Of a stretch of DNA of 64,000 nt, positions 1 to 12,389 are shown piece after piece. The notes beneath the pieces are model-generated. The model made no database searches. It was not told where the DNA came from and saw nothing but the letters and a program-made list of their open reading frames with translations. Each line of letters begins with the position of its first letter. The stretch's first letter is position 1. The stretch spans positions 3,420,282 to 3,484,281 of the forward strand of contig NC_049983.1 of assembly GCF_000003815.2 (NCBI RefSeq), written 5' to 3'. A program made the translations under genes and the position numbers. Source of the stretch: Branchiostoma floridae (lineage: Eukaryota; Chordata; Leptocardii; Amphioxiformes; Branchiostomatidae).

Positions 1-709
1 CGCACTGTTATTGATATCTAGACACGCCGTTGCAATAGGTTCTATATTCTTTCACAACATTTGAATTTGAAGTTGTTTGGTTTAGATTCTCGATGTTCTT
101 CATAATGGATCATCTATTGAAACAGAGGACGAATAGCTAGAGACAACAGCCTGACAAAGCATATCGCAACGAATTTGGCGGACTTATAATAAACTGACGT
201 GTCGACCTTAGAAACAAAATTGCAGAGCAGTCGGTTAGTTACGAGTTAACTTTACTTGTCACCAGCCAAACAGCAGTAGCACGGTCCCCAGTTTATTCTA
301 CTTCAAAATGTTTATTTTCAGAGATCATCCTCTTACCGTCTTCTCGGCTCATTGTATGTTTTAATTTTTATCTACCCGATCACATTAAACGGGGGTTGAA
401 GACATACGAACATCGACCGATGGGCGTATTACTGTCCAAAACTGTCATTTAGAGATCCAAGACCCATCCGCCGATCGATTTCGTGCTCTGTGACAAGGAA
501 TTTCGTGGGAATTATGAATGCATACCTACAGAAATCATTTTTGAATTATTGATGATGAAGATGAAATTAACTTTCATCCATAGAAGATACAATTTTGAAG
601 TGTTCATGCAGTAACATTACCCCTGAAGATGACATCTGAAATATATGTCATATATCGCTCAGAAAATATTAGCTCAATATTGAAAGGCTGTATATAATCA
701 AAAGTCACT
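1..709. other. No feature seen
   Basis: AT-rich DNA with stops in all frames and no recognisable exon, repeat unit or RNA gene. Confidence 0.5.
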
Positions 710-1310
710 GCATGAAAAAAAAGAGGTCGATCGGAAGATGGGGTCGACCAAAACGGCTCATACTTGGAATGTGAGATAGGTATGTAAAACTATAAACAGC
801 CATGTAATTAAAACCCTCACGCTATGTCTACCTACGCTATAAGGTTATGTGTGTTTTTGAGTGTGTGTATATGTAGAAGACCAGCATTACTCAAGAATGC
901 CCGGATGGACTGTATTGATATTTGGTACGTGGGTCGGTCTTTATTAGATCTTGAAACGATTCGTTTTTGGGCCCCTAGCGGTTTGTTTTGGTTCTACAGC
1001 GGAACTTCCTGGTTTGATATCTCGAGTTCTGGACGTGCAATGGTCGTGATTTTTGTGAGCTCTTAAAGACCGGGAGTAAGTGGTTTAGGTTTTGCATTCT
1101 AGCGGCTGCTGGAACCGTGTGTCAGACATTGAAAGGGAATGTCTCAGGAAGGGTTTGACGAATCGTCATGATTTTTGGTATAATCCTATTTGCATAATCA
1201 CTGAAGGAATTTTATAAACCCACTCCGTTCAATGATATTTCTGATAAAGATACGAGTTTTAGCATGGGTTTGTTTGTTTTTGATAACTAAGAAAATGGAG
1301 AGTAAGCACC
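710..1310. repeat. Interspersed repeat family A, copy 1
   Basis: The stretch around 'cggaagatggggtcgacc', 'gataggtatg', 'actataaacagccat' and 'attaaaaccctc' recurs at 48460-48850. Its second part ('atttggtacgtg', later 'agtaagtggt') recurs at 51780-52300. All copies are diverged and in the same orientation, as expected of an old dispersed repeat. The short open frames inside are not supported as genes. Confidence 0.6.
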
Positions 1311-1805
1311 GATAATTAAAGGGTGTGTGCTCATCATCATGTGCCAAAGGTAGTTGACAGAAGCAATTAACACAGAATTTTCATCTCTCTAAATCCCAGT
1401 CATTTTAAAAGGTCCTTACCTCCAACCAGTGAGCTTGATGGCTGGTTTTACCTTTGCTATAAAGAAAGACACATGATGATTTGACAACAACCATTGTTTA
1501 ATTAGAACACATTTAACATGAGCCGTCACAGTTAGGAAGACTTTATGGATATTTTTCGGGTTTGAATCATGATACAAGGTAAAATCTTACATTCGGTGGC
1601 AGGTTCATGGTCATTTTTGTGTGTGTAGCATCATTAAACCATGCATAATTGTCAAAAATTGCTATAGTGGAATAGGAATATTGAGTTGAGCTCAACATGA
1701 GGCATATCTTGGCTGGACTTCGTGAACGAGGCAGATAAGGATACATGAAAATGAATTTCACACATTTTGTTGTTGTTCAGCACAATGTACATCTCATAAT
1801 TTAGC
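1311..1805. other. No feature seen
   Basis: Non-repetitive AT-rich sequence without a convincing exon before the satellite array. Confidence 0.4.
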
Positions 1806-4800
1806 AAGTTCCGAGAAGTGGCATACCCCGATACCCTTGTAGCGGCAAGACCTACTACAATACTACAGGACGTTTCAACCCATCCGTATAATGTAATACA
1901 TCAGTAGGAACGGTCAACCTCAATATCTTTTACGGCATGAAAGGCCAGGTCGTCCCGTACACCAGCAGTGGCGTGCCCCGCTACCCTCGTTGCGGCAAGA
2001 CCTACTACAATACTACACTACTACAGGGCATTTCAGACCATCTGTATAATGTAATACATCAGTAGGAACGGTTAACCTCAAGATCTTTTACGGCATGAAA
2101 GGCCAGGTCGCCCCGTACGTGAGCAGCGGTGTACCCCGATACCATTGTAGCGGTAAGACTTACTACAATACTACAATACTACAGGACGTTTCAACCCATC
2201 CGTATAATGTAATACATCAGTAGGAACGGTCAACCTAAATATATCTTTTACGGCATGAAAGGCCAGGTAGTCCCGTAAACCAGCAGTGGCGTGCCCCGCT
2301 ACCCTCGTAGTGGCAACACCTACTACAATACTACACTACTACAGGGCATTTCAGACCATCCGAATAATGTAATAAATCAGTAGGAACGGTCAACCTCAAT
2401 ATGTTTTACGGCATGAGAGGCCAGGTCATCCCGTAAACCAGCAGTGGCGTGACCCGCTACCCTCGTAGCGGCAAGACCTACTACAATACTACACTACTAC
2501 AGGCATTTCAGACCATTCGTATAATGTTATACATCAGTAGAAACGGTCAACCTTAATATCTTTTACGGCCTGAAATGCCAGGTCGCCCCATACGTGAGCA
2601 GCGGTGTACCCCGATACCCTTGTAGCGGTAAGACTTACTACAATACTACACTACTACAGGGCATTTTAGACCATCCGTATAATGTCACACCAGTCGAAAC
2701 GATCAACCACAATATCTTTTACGGCTGAAAGGCCAGGTCGTCCCGTACACGAGAAGTGGCATGCCCCGATACCCTTGTAGCGGTAAGACTTACTACAATA
2801 CTACAATACTACAGGGTATTTTAGACCATCCTTATAATGTCAAACCAGTCGAAACGATCAACCACAATATCTTCTACGGTGGAAAGCCCAGGTCGTCCCG
2901 AACACGAGAAGTGGCATGCCCTGATACCCTTGTAGCAGCAGGACCTACTACATTACTACAATGCTACAGGGCATTTTAGGCCATACGCATAATGTCACAC
3001 CAGTCGAAACGATCAACCACAATATCTTCTACGGTGGAAAGCCCAGGTCGTCCCGTACACGAGAAGTGGCATGCCCCGAAACCCTTGTAGCGGCAAGACC
3101 TACTACGATACTACAATACTACAGGGAATTTTATTCCTTCCGTATAATGTCAGACGAGTCGAAACGACCAACCACAATATCTTTTACGGCTGAAAGGCCA
3201 GGTAGTCCCGTACACAAGCAGTGCATGCCCCGATACCCTTGTAGTTGCAAGACCTACTAAAATACTACACTACTACAGGGCATTTCAGACCATCTGTATA
3301 ATGTAATACATCAGTAGGAACGGTTACCCTCAATATCTTTTACGGCATGAAAGGCCAGGTCGTCCCGTACACCAGCAGTGGCGTGCCCCGCTACCCTCGT
3401 AGCGGCAAGACCTACTACAATACTACACTACTACAGGGCATTTCAGACCATCTGTATAATGTAATACATCAGTAGGAACGGTTAACCTCAATATCTTTTA
3501 CGGCATGAAAGGCCAGGTCGTCCCGTACACCAGCAGTGGCGTGCCCCGCTACCCTCGTAGCGGTAAGACCTACTACAATACTACACTACTACAGGGCATT
3601 TCAGACCATCTGTATAATGTAATAAATCAGAAGGAACGGTTAACCTCAAGATCTTTTACGGCATGAAAGGCCAGGTCGTCCCGTACACCAGCAGTGGCGT
3701 GCCCCGCTACCCTCGTAGCGGAAAGACCTACTACAATACTACACTACTACAGGGCATTTCAGACCATACGTATAATGTGATACATCAGTAGGAACGGTCA
3801 ACCTCAATATCTATTACGGCATGGAAGGCCAGGTCGTTCCGTACACCAGCAGTGGCGTGCCCCGCTACCCTCGTAGCGGTAAGACCTACTACAATACTAC
3901 ACTACTACAGGGCATTTCAGACCATCTGTATAATGTAATAAATCAGAAGGAACGGTTAACCTCAAGATCTTTTACGGCATGAAAGGCCAGGTCGTCCCGT
4001 ACACCAGCAGTGGCGTGCCCCGCTACCCTCGTAGCGGAAAGACCTACTACAATACTACACTACTACAGGGCATTTCAGACCATACGTATAATGTGATACA
4101 TCAGTAGGAACGGTCAACCTCAATATCTATTACGGCATGGAAGGCCAGGTCGTTCCGTACACCAGCAGTGGCGTGCCCCGCTACCCTCGTAGCGGTAAGA
4201 CCTACTACAATACTACACTACTACAGGGCATTTCAGACCATACGTATAATGTGATACATCAGTAGAAACGGTCAACCACAATATCTTCTACGGCTGGAAG
4301 CCCAGGTCGTCCCGTACACCAGCAGTGGCGTGCCCCGCTACCCTCGTAGCGGTAAGACCTACTACAATACTACACTACTACAGGGCATTTCAGGCCATAT
4401 GTATAATGTGATACATCAGTAGAAACGGTCAACCACAATATCTTCTACGGCTGAAAGCCCAGGTCGTCCCATACACGACAAGTGGCATGCCTCGATTCCC
4501 TTGTAGTGGCAAGACCTACTACAATACTACACTACTACTGGGAATTTCAGACCATACGTATAATGTGATACATCAGTAGAAAGAGTCAACCACATATCTT
4601 CTACGGCATGAAAGGCCAGGTCGTCCCGTACACCAGCAGTGGCGTGCCCCGCTACCCTCGTAGCGGCAAGACCTACTACAATACTACACTACTACAGGGC
4701 ATTTCAGACCATCTGTATAATGTAATACATCAGTAGGAACGGTTAACCTCAAGATCTTTTACGGCATGAAAGGCCAGGTCGTCCCGTACACCAGCAGTGG

Positions 4801-5205
4801 CGTGCCCCGCTACCCTCGTAGCGGAAAGACCTACTACAATACTACACTACTACAGGGCATTTCAGACCATACGTATAATGTGATACATCAGTAGAAACGG
4901 TCAACCACAATATCTTCTACGGCTGAAAGCCCAGGTCGTCCCGTACACCAGCAGTGGCGTGCCCCGCTACCCTCGTAGCGGTAAGACCTACTACAATACT
5001 ACACTACTACAGGGCATTTCAGGCCATACGTATAATGTGATACATCAGTAGAAACGGTCAACCGCAATATCTTTTACGGCGGAAAGCCCAGGTCATCCCG
5101 CACACGAGCAGTGACATGCCCCGATACCCTTATGGCGGCAAGACCTGCTACAATGCTACATGGCATTTTAGACCATATGTATAGTGTAATACACCAGTAG
5201 GAACG
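1806..5205. repeat. 158-bp satellite array, about 21 copies
   Basis: The unit carries landmarks 'ggccaggtcgtcccgtacac', 'agcagtggcgtgccccgcta', 'cctactacaatactacac' and 'cagggcatttcagaccat'. Spacing between successive 'cgtcccgtac' landmarks is 158 bp (3361, 3519, 3677). Early units are more diverged and vary in the number of TACTACAA steps; units after about 3.3 kb are nearly identical. A 316-bp dimer is repeated at 3621 and 3937, so part of the array has higher-order structure. Open frames inside reflect the repeat and are not genes. Confidence 0.95.
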
Positions 5206-5660
5206 GCCATGCGCAACAGCGATGATGCGCCTTTCACATGTACTTCGCGATCGGGCATGCACCTTGATGGGCCCCGCATCCCTGGCTGCGCTTGCCGACA
5301 ATTTCGTGACGTTATCGACGCGTACATCGTGATGATGTGGCGTACACATGGACGGCGCGATCGGGCACGGGCCCCGACAGGACCCCGTATCTCTGGCTGC
5401 GCTTGCCGACAAATTCGTGACGTTATCGACGTGTACATCGTGATGATGTAGCGTACACATGGACGGCGCGATCGGGCACGGGCCCCAACAGGACCCCGTA
5501 TCCCTGGCTGCGCTTGCCGAAAATTTCTTGACGTTATCGACGCGTACACTGTGATGATGTAGCGTACACATGGACGGCGCAGTCGGGCATGGACCCCGAT
5601 AGACCCCCGCAAGCCTGGCTGCGCTTGCCGGCGATTTCGTGATGTCTTACATGAAACATC
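5206..5660. repeat. 111-bp GC-rich minisatellite, about 4 copies
   Basis: Units share 'gcgtacacatggacggcgcg' and 'tggctgcgcttgccg', spaced 111 bp (5340, 5451, 5562). Because 111 is divisible by 3, long repetitive frames stay open on both strands. I see no start context, signal peptide or splice sites that would make them a gene. The array abuts the 158-bp satellite directly. Confidence 0.85.
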
Positions 5661-6779
5661 TGCCAAAACTGCTCTTGACTCCACATAATTATTCGAAGAC
5701 GGAAGCTGTACATCGTCAGAAACACAATTGAGGAAAAAATGTTTTACGCCTGGTACTCGTCATACTTTATTTTATACTTCACCCCTAAAATGGAATGAAT
5801 TTGATTCAATTGGAAATTAGCTTCTTTTAACAGTGAATGTTCTCACATAGAAGTTAGAGAGCATCCCAAATTGGACTTCAATTTTGAAAAAAATCTGTTC
5901 AACGAATGTTTATCTAGATTAATCCCAGTTTAATTAGCAAACTTGATATTCTAATGTTCGTACCGAAGGGAACAATCTTACTTCGATTTACATTATGGGC
6001 TCCATTGTCACTAGGTATAGAATGTACTTGAGAAATTCCACTAAGTAAGATTCTCTCTCTTTCTCATTCTCTTTTTTCTCTTAAGTGATTTCTTCTGCAA
6101 TAATGTGCTGAATTGTTAGGAGGCAATTTTGATCCATACAGCGGACTCTGATACTCTTATATAGGACTCTATGAATAAAAGGCGATTGTATGGAATGAAC
6201 AAGGTTTTTACAGAATACATACGTGTCTTACAGAACTCTAACAACCCACTACTGTAAGAATTAAGAATGAATTACGAGGTTCAAAATAATTTCAACGAAT
6301 ACATACACTTTTTTACGATAAGCTTACATTGTAAAAACCCCGTATAATTCGCACGTTTCTAAGTCGTTAATGGTATGAATTCCGTCAATTTCGTCTGAAT
6401 TTTAAGACACCATTTTTTTTAGTGAAAACAAACTTAGCGTCGTGTCTGTATTTGTTTATTGGCTTGTACAATATTGTCATTTATGATATACAAAAATGTC
6501 TTTGTTTTAGGCTATTCTCCGAGTACAAATCATAGAAATTTTGCGATAATCCTTTACTAATCTGTGTCATACAAATGCTAGATACGTTACACCACTACAA
6601 AGCGTTATACATTTGCCACCTCATACTCACGCAAAATAATGTGTCCATGACAGCATACATACAGCGATGTCACCTTTATATAGCCAGTAGAAAGTTTAAT
6701 TCTGCTGTTTTACATCACCCTGTTAATTTTCAAATACCAATACTAGTTAGTTCATGTTGATTTGATTATAGGTGAAATG
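5661..6779. other. AT-rich unique sequence, no gene seen
   Basis: Contains a short pyrimidine-rich run near 6050-6080. No exon or repeat that I can support. Confidence 0.4.
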
Positions 6780-6885
6780 TATTGCTCGACATTTATACAT
6801 TGTACAATGTATGGCAACGGCTGTTACACAAGTACAAAATAAGTGTATAGAACAAGACTTGATATCCGAATTAACATAACAAGAA
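6780..6885 (+). repeat. Interspersed repeat family B, copy 1
   Basis: Shares 'acaatgtatggcaacggc', 'cacaagtac' and 'aattaacataac' with 39930-40110, and more weakly with the flanks of the MITE at 37.7 kb. Three related copies in one orientation. Confidence 0.5.
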
Positions 6886-6909
6886 GGGCTAACAAAAGTC
6901 TTTGATATA

Positions 6910-7843
6910 GACCCCGTTCACACTCAAAAAAAATGAAGCGGCTTCAACGTGGAAGCCGCTTGAACGTGCAATCCGCTTCAAATTACGTTCACACTCATTA
7001 CAGACAATCAGATTAATCGCACACAATCCAAGCTGATTGTGATTCCGTACCTGGACTTTTTGCACAACATTGTTTGTAGGTTTTCTCAAACCCACTCTTA
7101 ATAGTCTTATATCATGATCCAGAGAGAGATCTGTTCAAAGATATGCTTGTTTTTTGTGATTTTTTTAGACCCCGTTCACACTCAGAAAAAGCAAGTGGAT
7201 TAAACATTGATCCGAATCATGTTTGCAAACCGCTTGAAAAAAGTTGCGTCCACACTCATTACAGACGAGCCGATTAATCGCCCACAATCCAATCCGAATG
7301 AGTACTTTACTTTCGTACAGCATTGCTCCTAGGTTTTCTTAGAGAGGTCTGCTCAAAGATGTCCTTTTTTTACTTGGATTTTTTCGAGCTTGATTTGTTT
7401 CCTCTCTCCTCCAAAGCGCAATCAAAAGCTTCCTTTGTTTCCAATTCCACTTGCCTTGACCCTACAGCATCTTTTGTTCTTTCCGGACATTATTGATAGG
7501 CACAGAAATAAGTAACATGAGCAAACCTGTTAGTGTGGCGCGTGTTTCAGCTCTCGCTCTATGCAAACTTTGACCCCGTGTACCTAGATATACAACCTCC
7601 AAATGGGGTAAATCGGAAATTTGCATAGAATCTATCCACTTTGAGTTCACACTCAAGATTTGAGCCAAGCGGATTGTTCGCAAGTGTCTCAAACTACCTC
7701 CCAGGGATGGATTGCAAACGAGCCGGATCGGAGAAAATACAAGCCGCTTGGAGCGTTCACACTGATAAAACGATCCGGATCCTTGCAGTTTAAGCGGCTT
7801 GCACGTTTAATCCGGCTTGCTTTTTCTGTGTGTGAACGGGGTC
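6910..7843. mobile_element. Non-autonomous DNA transposon (MITE), 5' part duplicated
   Basis: The core element is 7168-7843. Its left end GACCCCGTTCACAC, then CAGAAAAAGCAAG and GGATTAAAC, is matched in reverse complement at the right end, giving terminal inverted repeats of about 40 bp. TTA flanks both sides (7165-7167 and 7844-7846) as a 3-bp target duplication. A second copy of the same left end begins at 6910 and runs as a direct repeat up to 7167, so the 5' region is tandemly duplicated. No transposase frame is present. The TWA-like duplication suggests a PIF/Harbinger type, which is inference. Confidence 0.8.
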
Positions 7844-7846
7844 TTA

Positions 7847-8688
7847 GTGTTACAATCGAGTTGGGCTATACATTGAGTTTCATTACTCTTTCTAATAGCA
7901 AAGCAGTCTTTGATATATTTGCCTATCTTTGCATTATGGTAGTTGTGGCATCCAAAGATATATACAAATCTATCTGTAGCATCGAGTCTCTTGAAATCTG
8001 CTGTACAGGATTCGTGAAATGTGAATAGCTCATTACGTAAAAAAGCTTATCTAGAACATTCCATTAAAATTATATGGATGACGTCCACGAGCGTATCAAT
8101 TTTCGTCTATTTCCAAAAAGAACGTTTTGAACCTGACTATAAATTGGACACAGCAGCTGTCAAATGAGCAAATAGATGTTGCAAAAAATTTTAAGAAATC
8201 AGGCACTAATATCGTAGAATCCTAAAGCCAATTCCAATGTCAAAGAAGAAAATGTGAAAGAACTCTGAATGAAGACTGTCATTTGGTACACCATATTCTG
8301 TGCCTTTAGTAATTTGTTCAACCTTCCTGGGCACCTACAATTCATAATGATGGCTACTTTTGTAACCAAGCTTTTCTTTTCTCCGCATGTTAGCATCAGT
8401 TTCGGGGTTCCAATTGGATGTCATCCATATAATCAAATTAACATGGCCTTACTGGTAAAAAATACATATTGTCCAGTCCAGTTGAACACTCGTAGAAGAT
8501 CAGATCACCACAACAGACTAGAAGCGCCAGTTTTAAAGCTATACTGATTATTCGTTATTAACGTATCCTTTTGGATATAATTTGAAACCAACACTTGATA
8601 CAACAATTGCATTCCAATAGTATGCTATATGTACATATGCGACTAATCTGTTTTAATGAGTCATTTGCAATGCATTATAAAAGCATAA
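7847..8688. other. No gene; short dispersed repeat near 8380-8455
   Basis: The segment 'gatgtcatccatataatc' followed by 'aacatggcc' recurs near 17450, 19355 and 47275 and marks a dispersed repeat. The rest is AT-rich with no supported exon. Confidence 0.45.
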
Positions 8689-9335
8689 GCACAGCAGATA
8701 TCACAGATAATTATATTTCAGCCATACATAGTATGGTGAAATATATTGTATTCGTAATGTTTCTTTCTTTCTTCTTTCTTTCTTTCTTTCTTTCTCCTGT
8801 CAAATCTTCAAAGTGATTCGTCTCCGCCGTTCCTGGACCGAATGACCTGAAATTTGGCACAGGGGTAGAATGGGCCAATACCTTGATGCTTTTTTTCTCA
8901 GTTTTTTCATATCTGCCTCTAAAATGATTTTATTGAGATTTTTTGGTCAATTTTAGACCAAAACTGTATATTTTGGCCCCTGTACCCTGGTATTACAACC
9001 AAATGAGCTGAAATTTGACAGAGATGTGCCTTGATAATGCCCCCATATAAATTCGATAACACTTTTGGTGTACAGTACAACAAAATGCTTATTTTTGCGA
9101 TTTTTTGACCAATTTTTGACCAAAAAAGGACACTTTTGGCCCCTGTACCCTGGTATTACAACCAAATGAGCTGAAATTTGACAGAGATGTGCCTTGATAA
9201 TGCCCCCATATAAATTCAATAACACTTTTGGTGTACAGTACAACAAAATGCTTATTTTTGCGATTTTTTGACCAATTTTTGACCAAAAAAGGACACTTTG
9301 GGCTCCTGTACCTTGGTATAGTCTCTTGTGCCATA
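8689..9335 (+). repeat. Interspersed repeat family C with internal tandem units, copy 1
   Basis: Starts near 'tatggtgaaatatattgt', passes a (TTTC)n run at about 8758-8796 and continues with 'aatgacctgaaatttggcac'. The same order recurs at 60810-61440. Inside this copy a 163-bp unit beginning 'ttttggcccctgtaccctgg' is present at 8971 and 9134, with a third partial unit near 9295. The minus-strand open frames here are periodic repeat translations. Confidence 0.75.
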
Positions 9336-9990
9336 TATTGACTGCAAGCAATGTAAGCTCTTACCATCTTCCTATCTAACAGTACATACTGTGATATGAA
9401 CTGTGACATACAGCATGTTCCACATTTAGTTGCTTTTGGGACTTTCAGATGAGTCATTCCTTACAAATTACATCTGAAAGAAATTCAGGAGAAAATGATT
9501 CTCATGAAAACTGCGAACTGTAACCATGATGTCACTGATCTTGTGCTATGCTACTTTCATGAAGACTTCAATGATGTAAATGAATGTTGATGAACAAACT
9601 TCAATGAATTTTGAACAACTAGTAAAATGGAACTGGTCAAAGTGTAGTATAAAACATTAAATGACACTGTAATAATGTAAACATTAGTGGTATATCAAAG
9701 TTATTTTATGGTCTTAAATGCATGCTATCATGTTACAATGTGTCGAAGAAGCTAGTCTTGGACGTGTGTACAATTATTGACATAGCAATACAAATACGAC
9801 TAATATCTTGCACTACAGCAATGTTAATGTTCAATAATGTCAATATTTTGATGTTGATGAATACAAATATATGCTAAGGAGCAACCAGCATATGCGAACT
9901 GGTCAAGGTGATGTACAAGACAGTGAATAATGATGTAATGTTAGTGTAAGCATGAGTGATTTATCAAATCTATGTTGATTATTATGAAGA
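9336..9990. other. No gene seen; weak internal repetition
   Basis: AT-rich. Segments near 9590-9740 and 9890-9990 are loosely similar ('gaactggtcaa' followed by 'tgtaatgtta'-like text), suggesting an old duplication. No coding evidence. Confidence 0.35.
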
Positions 9991-10900
9991 GCTTTTATAA
10001 TAGTAGGATTGATTTTTCATTGTCAGGAATAGTTGGAAAGTAAGCGTGTATTTTGGATACACTCATACATAGTTGGTTTCTTATATCATCATAAAAAGAA
10101 CAATTAGTGATAAAATAACTCTCGTCTTCCACAGCATTTGAGGGGCAATAATTACAAATCCTCTCGGACAAGGGTAGCTTCATATATCTCCCCTTTGAGC
10201 ACTAATTCTAATCTTACTGGTAGCGGAACGCTGCTCAAAGTCACAAAGTTCGAGATATTTCTCTATACAATATTCGGTTTTAACTTTTCTATAAAATCTA
10301 AGCTTGCCAGTATCGGCACACAGATTATGGAAGAAAGTTTGAATATACATATCTGAAAACCTTGGCCTTAATAGATTGCATATATGTTGAGGTTCATAGT
10401 TGGTGCTATCACCATATAATAAGTATGAGTAGCCATAGTGATCGAAGATCTCCTTAACTCGCTGTAATAGTGTCCGTCGACGAATATTTGTCAGAGATGC
10501 ATGTTGTAATCGGAGAGCATCAACTTGCAGCGGGTGTGTATCGGATTCTAGTTGTGTTAAGGTTGTCCAGAATTTTACAGTGCGCAGGGATGTATCTAAA
10601 TCTAGTGGGAATCTTCCTAGTTCTGCTCTTGCTGCTACATTGCTACTGTTTCTATGCACACCAAGTACATTCTTGCAGAAGCGGTTATGGGAATTTTCAA
10701 TAGGTGAGGTGTCATTTATAGGGTCTTTACCCCAGATTTCACATCCATACAGAAGTATTGGTTTAATACAAGTGTCGAATATTCTTAGTAGGCACTTCGG
10801 AGAGACAGACGAACGGAGTAGCGATTTGAGACTGAACATGGCCTTCCGTGCTCTGAGTGAGAGCTGTTTTGGGGACCCCGGACTAAATGTATGGTTTGGC
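9990..10900 (-). mobile_element. Non-LTR retrotransposon 3' remnant (post-RT and zinc-knuckle region)
   Basis: The minus-strand frame from 10839 encodes the region after the RT catalytic core: 'IKPILLYGCEIWG', 'ARAELGRFPLDLD' and an Arg-rich helix. A -1/+1 shift near 10183 leads into a second frame with the C-x2-C...C finger 'RICNYCP' and 'ESYFITNCSFYDD' typical of LINE C-termini. The catalytic palm motifs are missing, so this is a 5'-truncated, frameshifted dead copy. The clade cannot be fixed from this part alone. Confidence 0.85.
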
Positions 10901-11238
10901 CTCCTGAAGATCTGACTGGAATATTGGACTGAACTTGAAAATGTTTGTCAATGCTGCATACAACATGTAACATGTTTTATGTCATACCTGTGACGTGAAA
11001 ACGTTCCATACGGGTGTTCCGGACCGGCTGGTAACTTTCCGTACGGCCCGGGGTTATCACACGGGCTCCATTCGAATAAATCGAACTGTTTCGAGTGGGC
11101 CGAGTACGGCGCCATCGAAAGTTCGAATACCTGATTTGGACGTTGGAACATTACTGTTGCAACAATTTTTTTTCGAGGGCAACAAATTTGTTCAACTTCT
11201 GGCGCATTTCGCATCAAAACAGTGTTTTTCTCAGATGG

Positions 11239-11411
11239 GTATGACATAAATAAAATACAACACGGTGTATTCCGCATCACCCTCGGTCTCAGCCCTCCCG
11301 CGGGTCGGATCACCCTCCGGCCTTCGTCCGTCGGGCGATCCGACCCGCGGTCGGGCTGGTACCTTGGCGATACGGAATACACCGTGTTGTATTCTATATT
11401 TATGTCATACC
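11239..11411. mobile_element. Palindromic MITE, 173 bp
   Basis: The left arm 'ggtatgacataaata' plus 'aatacaacacggtgtattcc' is mirrored at the right end (11373-11411), giving arms of about 38 bp. The GC-rich interior holds a second inverted pair built on 'gggtcggatc' and 'gatccgaccc', so the element can form a long cruciform. A further copy of 'tttatgtcatacctg' lies at 10976-10990, showing that the outer 10976-11250 segment is also inverted-repeat bounded. No coding capacity. Confidence 0.8.
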
Positions 11412-11511
11412 TGGGCCACACAGGCTTCGAAGTTGTATCACACAGGCTTCCATCGAATAATTAGAACATACACTGCGCACGATACTGGTAAAGTACGATT
11501 TTGATTTTGCC

Positions 11512-11845
11512 TCAAGTCAGTTAGTGAAGGACAGGTGAAAGGTTGGATAGCATCTACAGACCACCAGTTAGACAGCATTTACATGTCAGTGCTGCAAGTT
11601 TGAAGATCTCTGACGCTGTCAATAACTTTGTGTCACAGGTAGGACCATATTTACTGGCCAGATTGTAGTTGAGTCAGGACGTACTTCACTGGCGACAACT
11701 ACGGCGTACTTCAGGAAGTTAAGCTGTATCGGATCCAGTTCTGTGAACTACGACGTAGCTCGGCAAAGTACGGCATAGTAGGCCGAAGTACGGACAAATT
11801 GCACGTACGACGGGTTGCCCTTAGCTTTAGTCAGCGATTCAGATA
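11512..11845 (+). repeat. Interspersed repeat family D, copy 1
   Basis: Sequence with 'gaaggacaggtgaaagg', 'ccaccagttagacagcat' and 'gaactacgacgtagctcggc' recurs in inverse orientation at 18325-18710. The two copies are roughly 90% similar by eye and differ by small indels. Confidence 0.8.
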
Positions 11846-12389
11846 AATAGAAAGGTTGTCAAGACCACAAAACAAACGTGTCGACATGGTTACGAGTGCA
11901 AGATGATATTCCATCGATATGGTCCCAGTCGCAACTATTGTGACATACTAAAGGGGCATTCCACTCCAGAAGCGGGTATCATAATTCATCAGAGAATAAA
12001 TTGTTATGCTTGAATCAAGTTTGTTTTGTCAAATGTACCATGAGTTGAAGCCTGAACGCAGGGCGTGCATTAAAGCGATCGACTTCTTGAATTCCCCGCT
12101 AGTCCCTTACCAACAATCCCAGAATTCAATGCGCATGGTGTGTTACGGACGGGCTGGATCGACAAAGCCGCCAAGGACTCTTCCAGTTGAAAAGGTTGGT
12201 ACTGGCATAAATTTCGATGTTAGATACTCAGAATTGCTTTTAGGGCTAGACTAAATATGTGTGCACAACCTCTATCAGAACTGGTAGGCAAACGCGTTCC
12301 AATCATTATTTGCGGGCCATTCTGTAGCGATCTGCCAATATGTAGATAGTCATTTTTAGATAGCAGAATGGTCCGTAAAAAGTTGCCAA
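11846..12389. other. No supported gene
   Basis: An 82-codon open frame lies at 12006-12254, but I recognise no domain, splice context or homologue in it. Confidence 0.3.

Noticed and set aside
5074-5725. Long overlapping minus-strand frames (165 and 178 codons) with repeated His- and Arg-rich text
   Set aside because: They are translations of the 111-bp minisatellite, open in several frames because the unit is a multiple of 3. No start context, splice sites or domain.
9089-9457. Minus-strand frames of 122 and 132 codons
   Set aside because: They repeat the same peptide because of the 163-bp internal units of family C. The second genomic copy does not conserve the frame.
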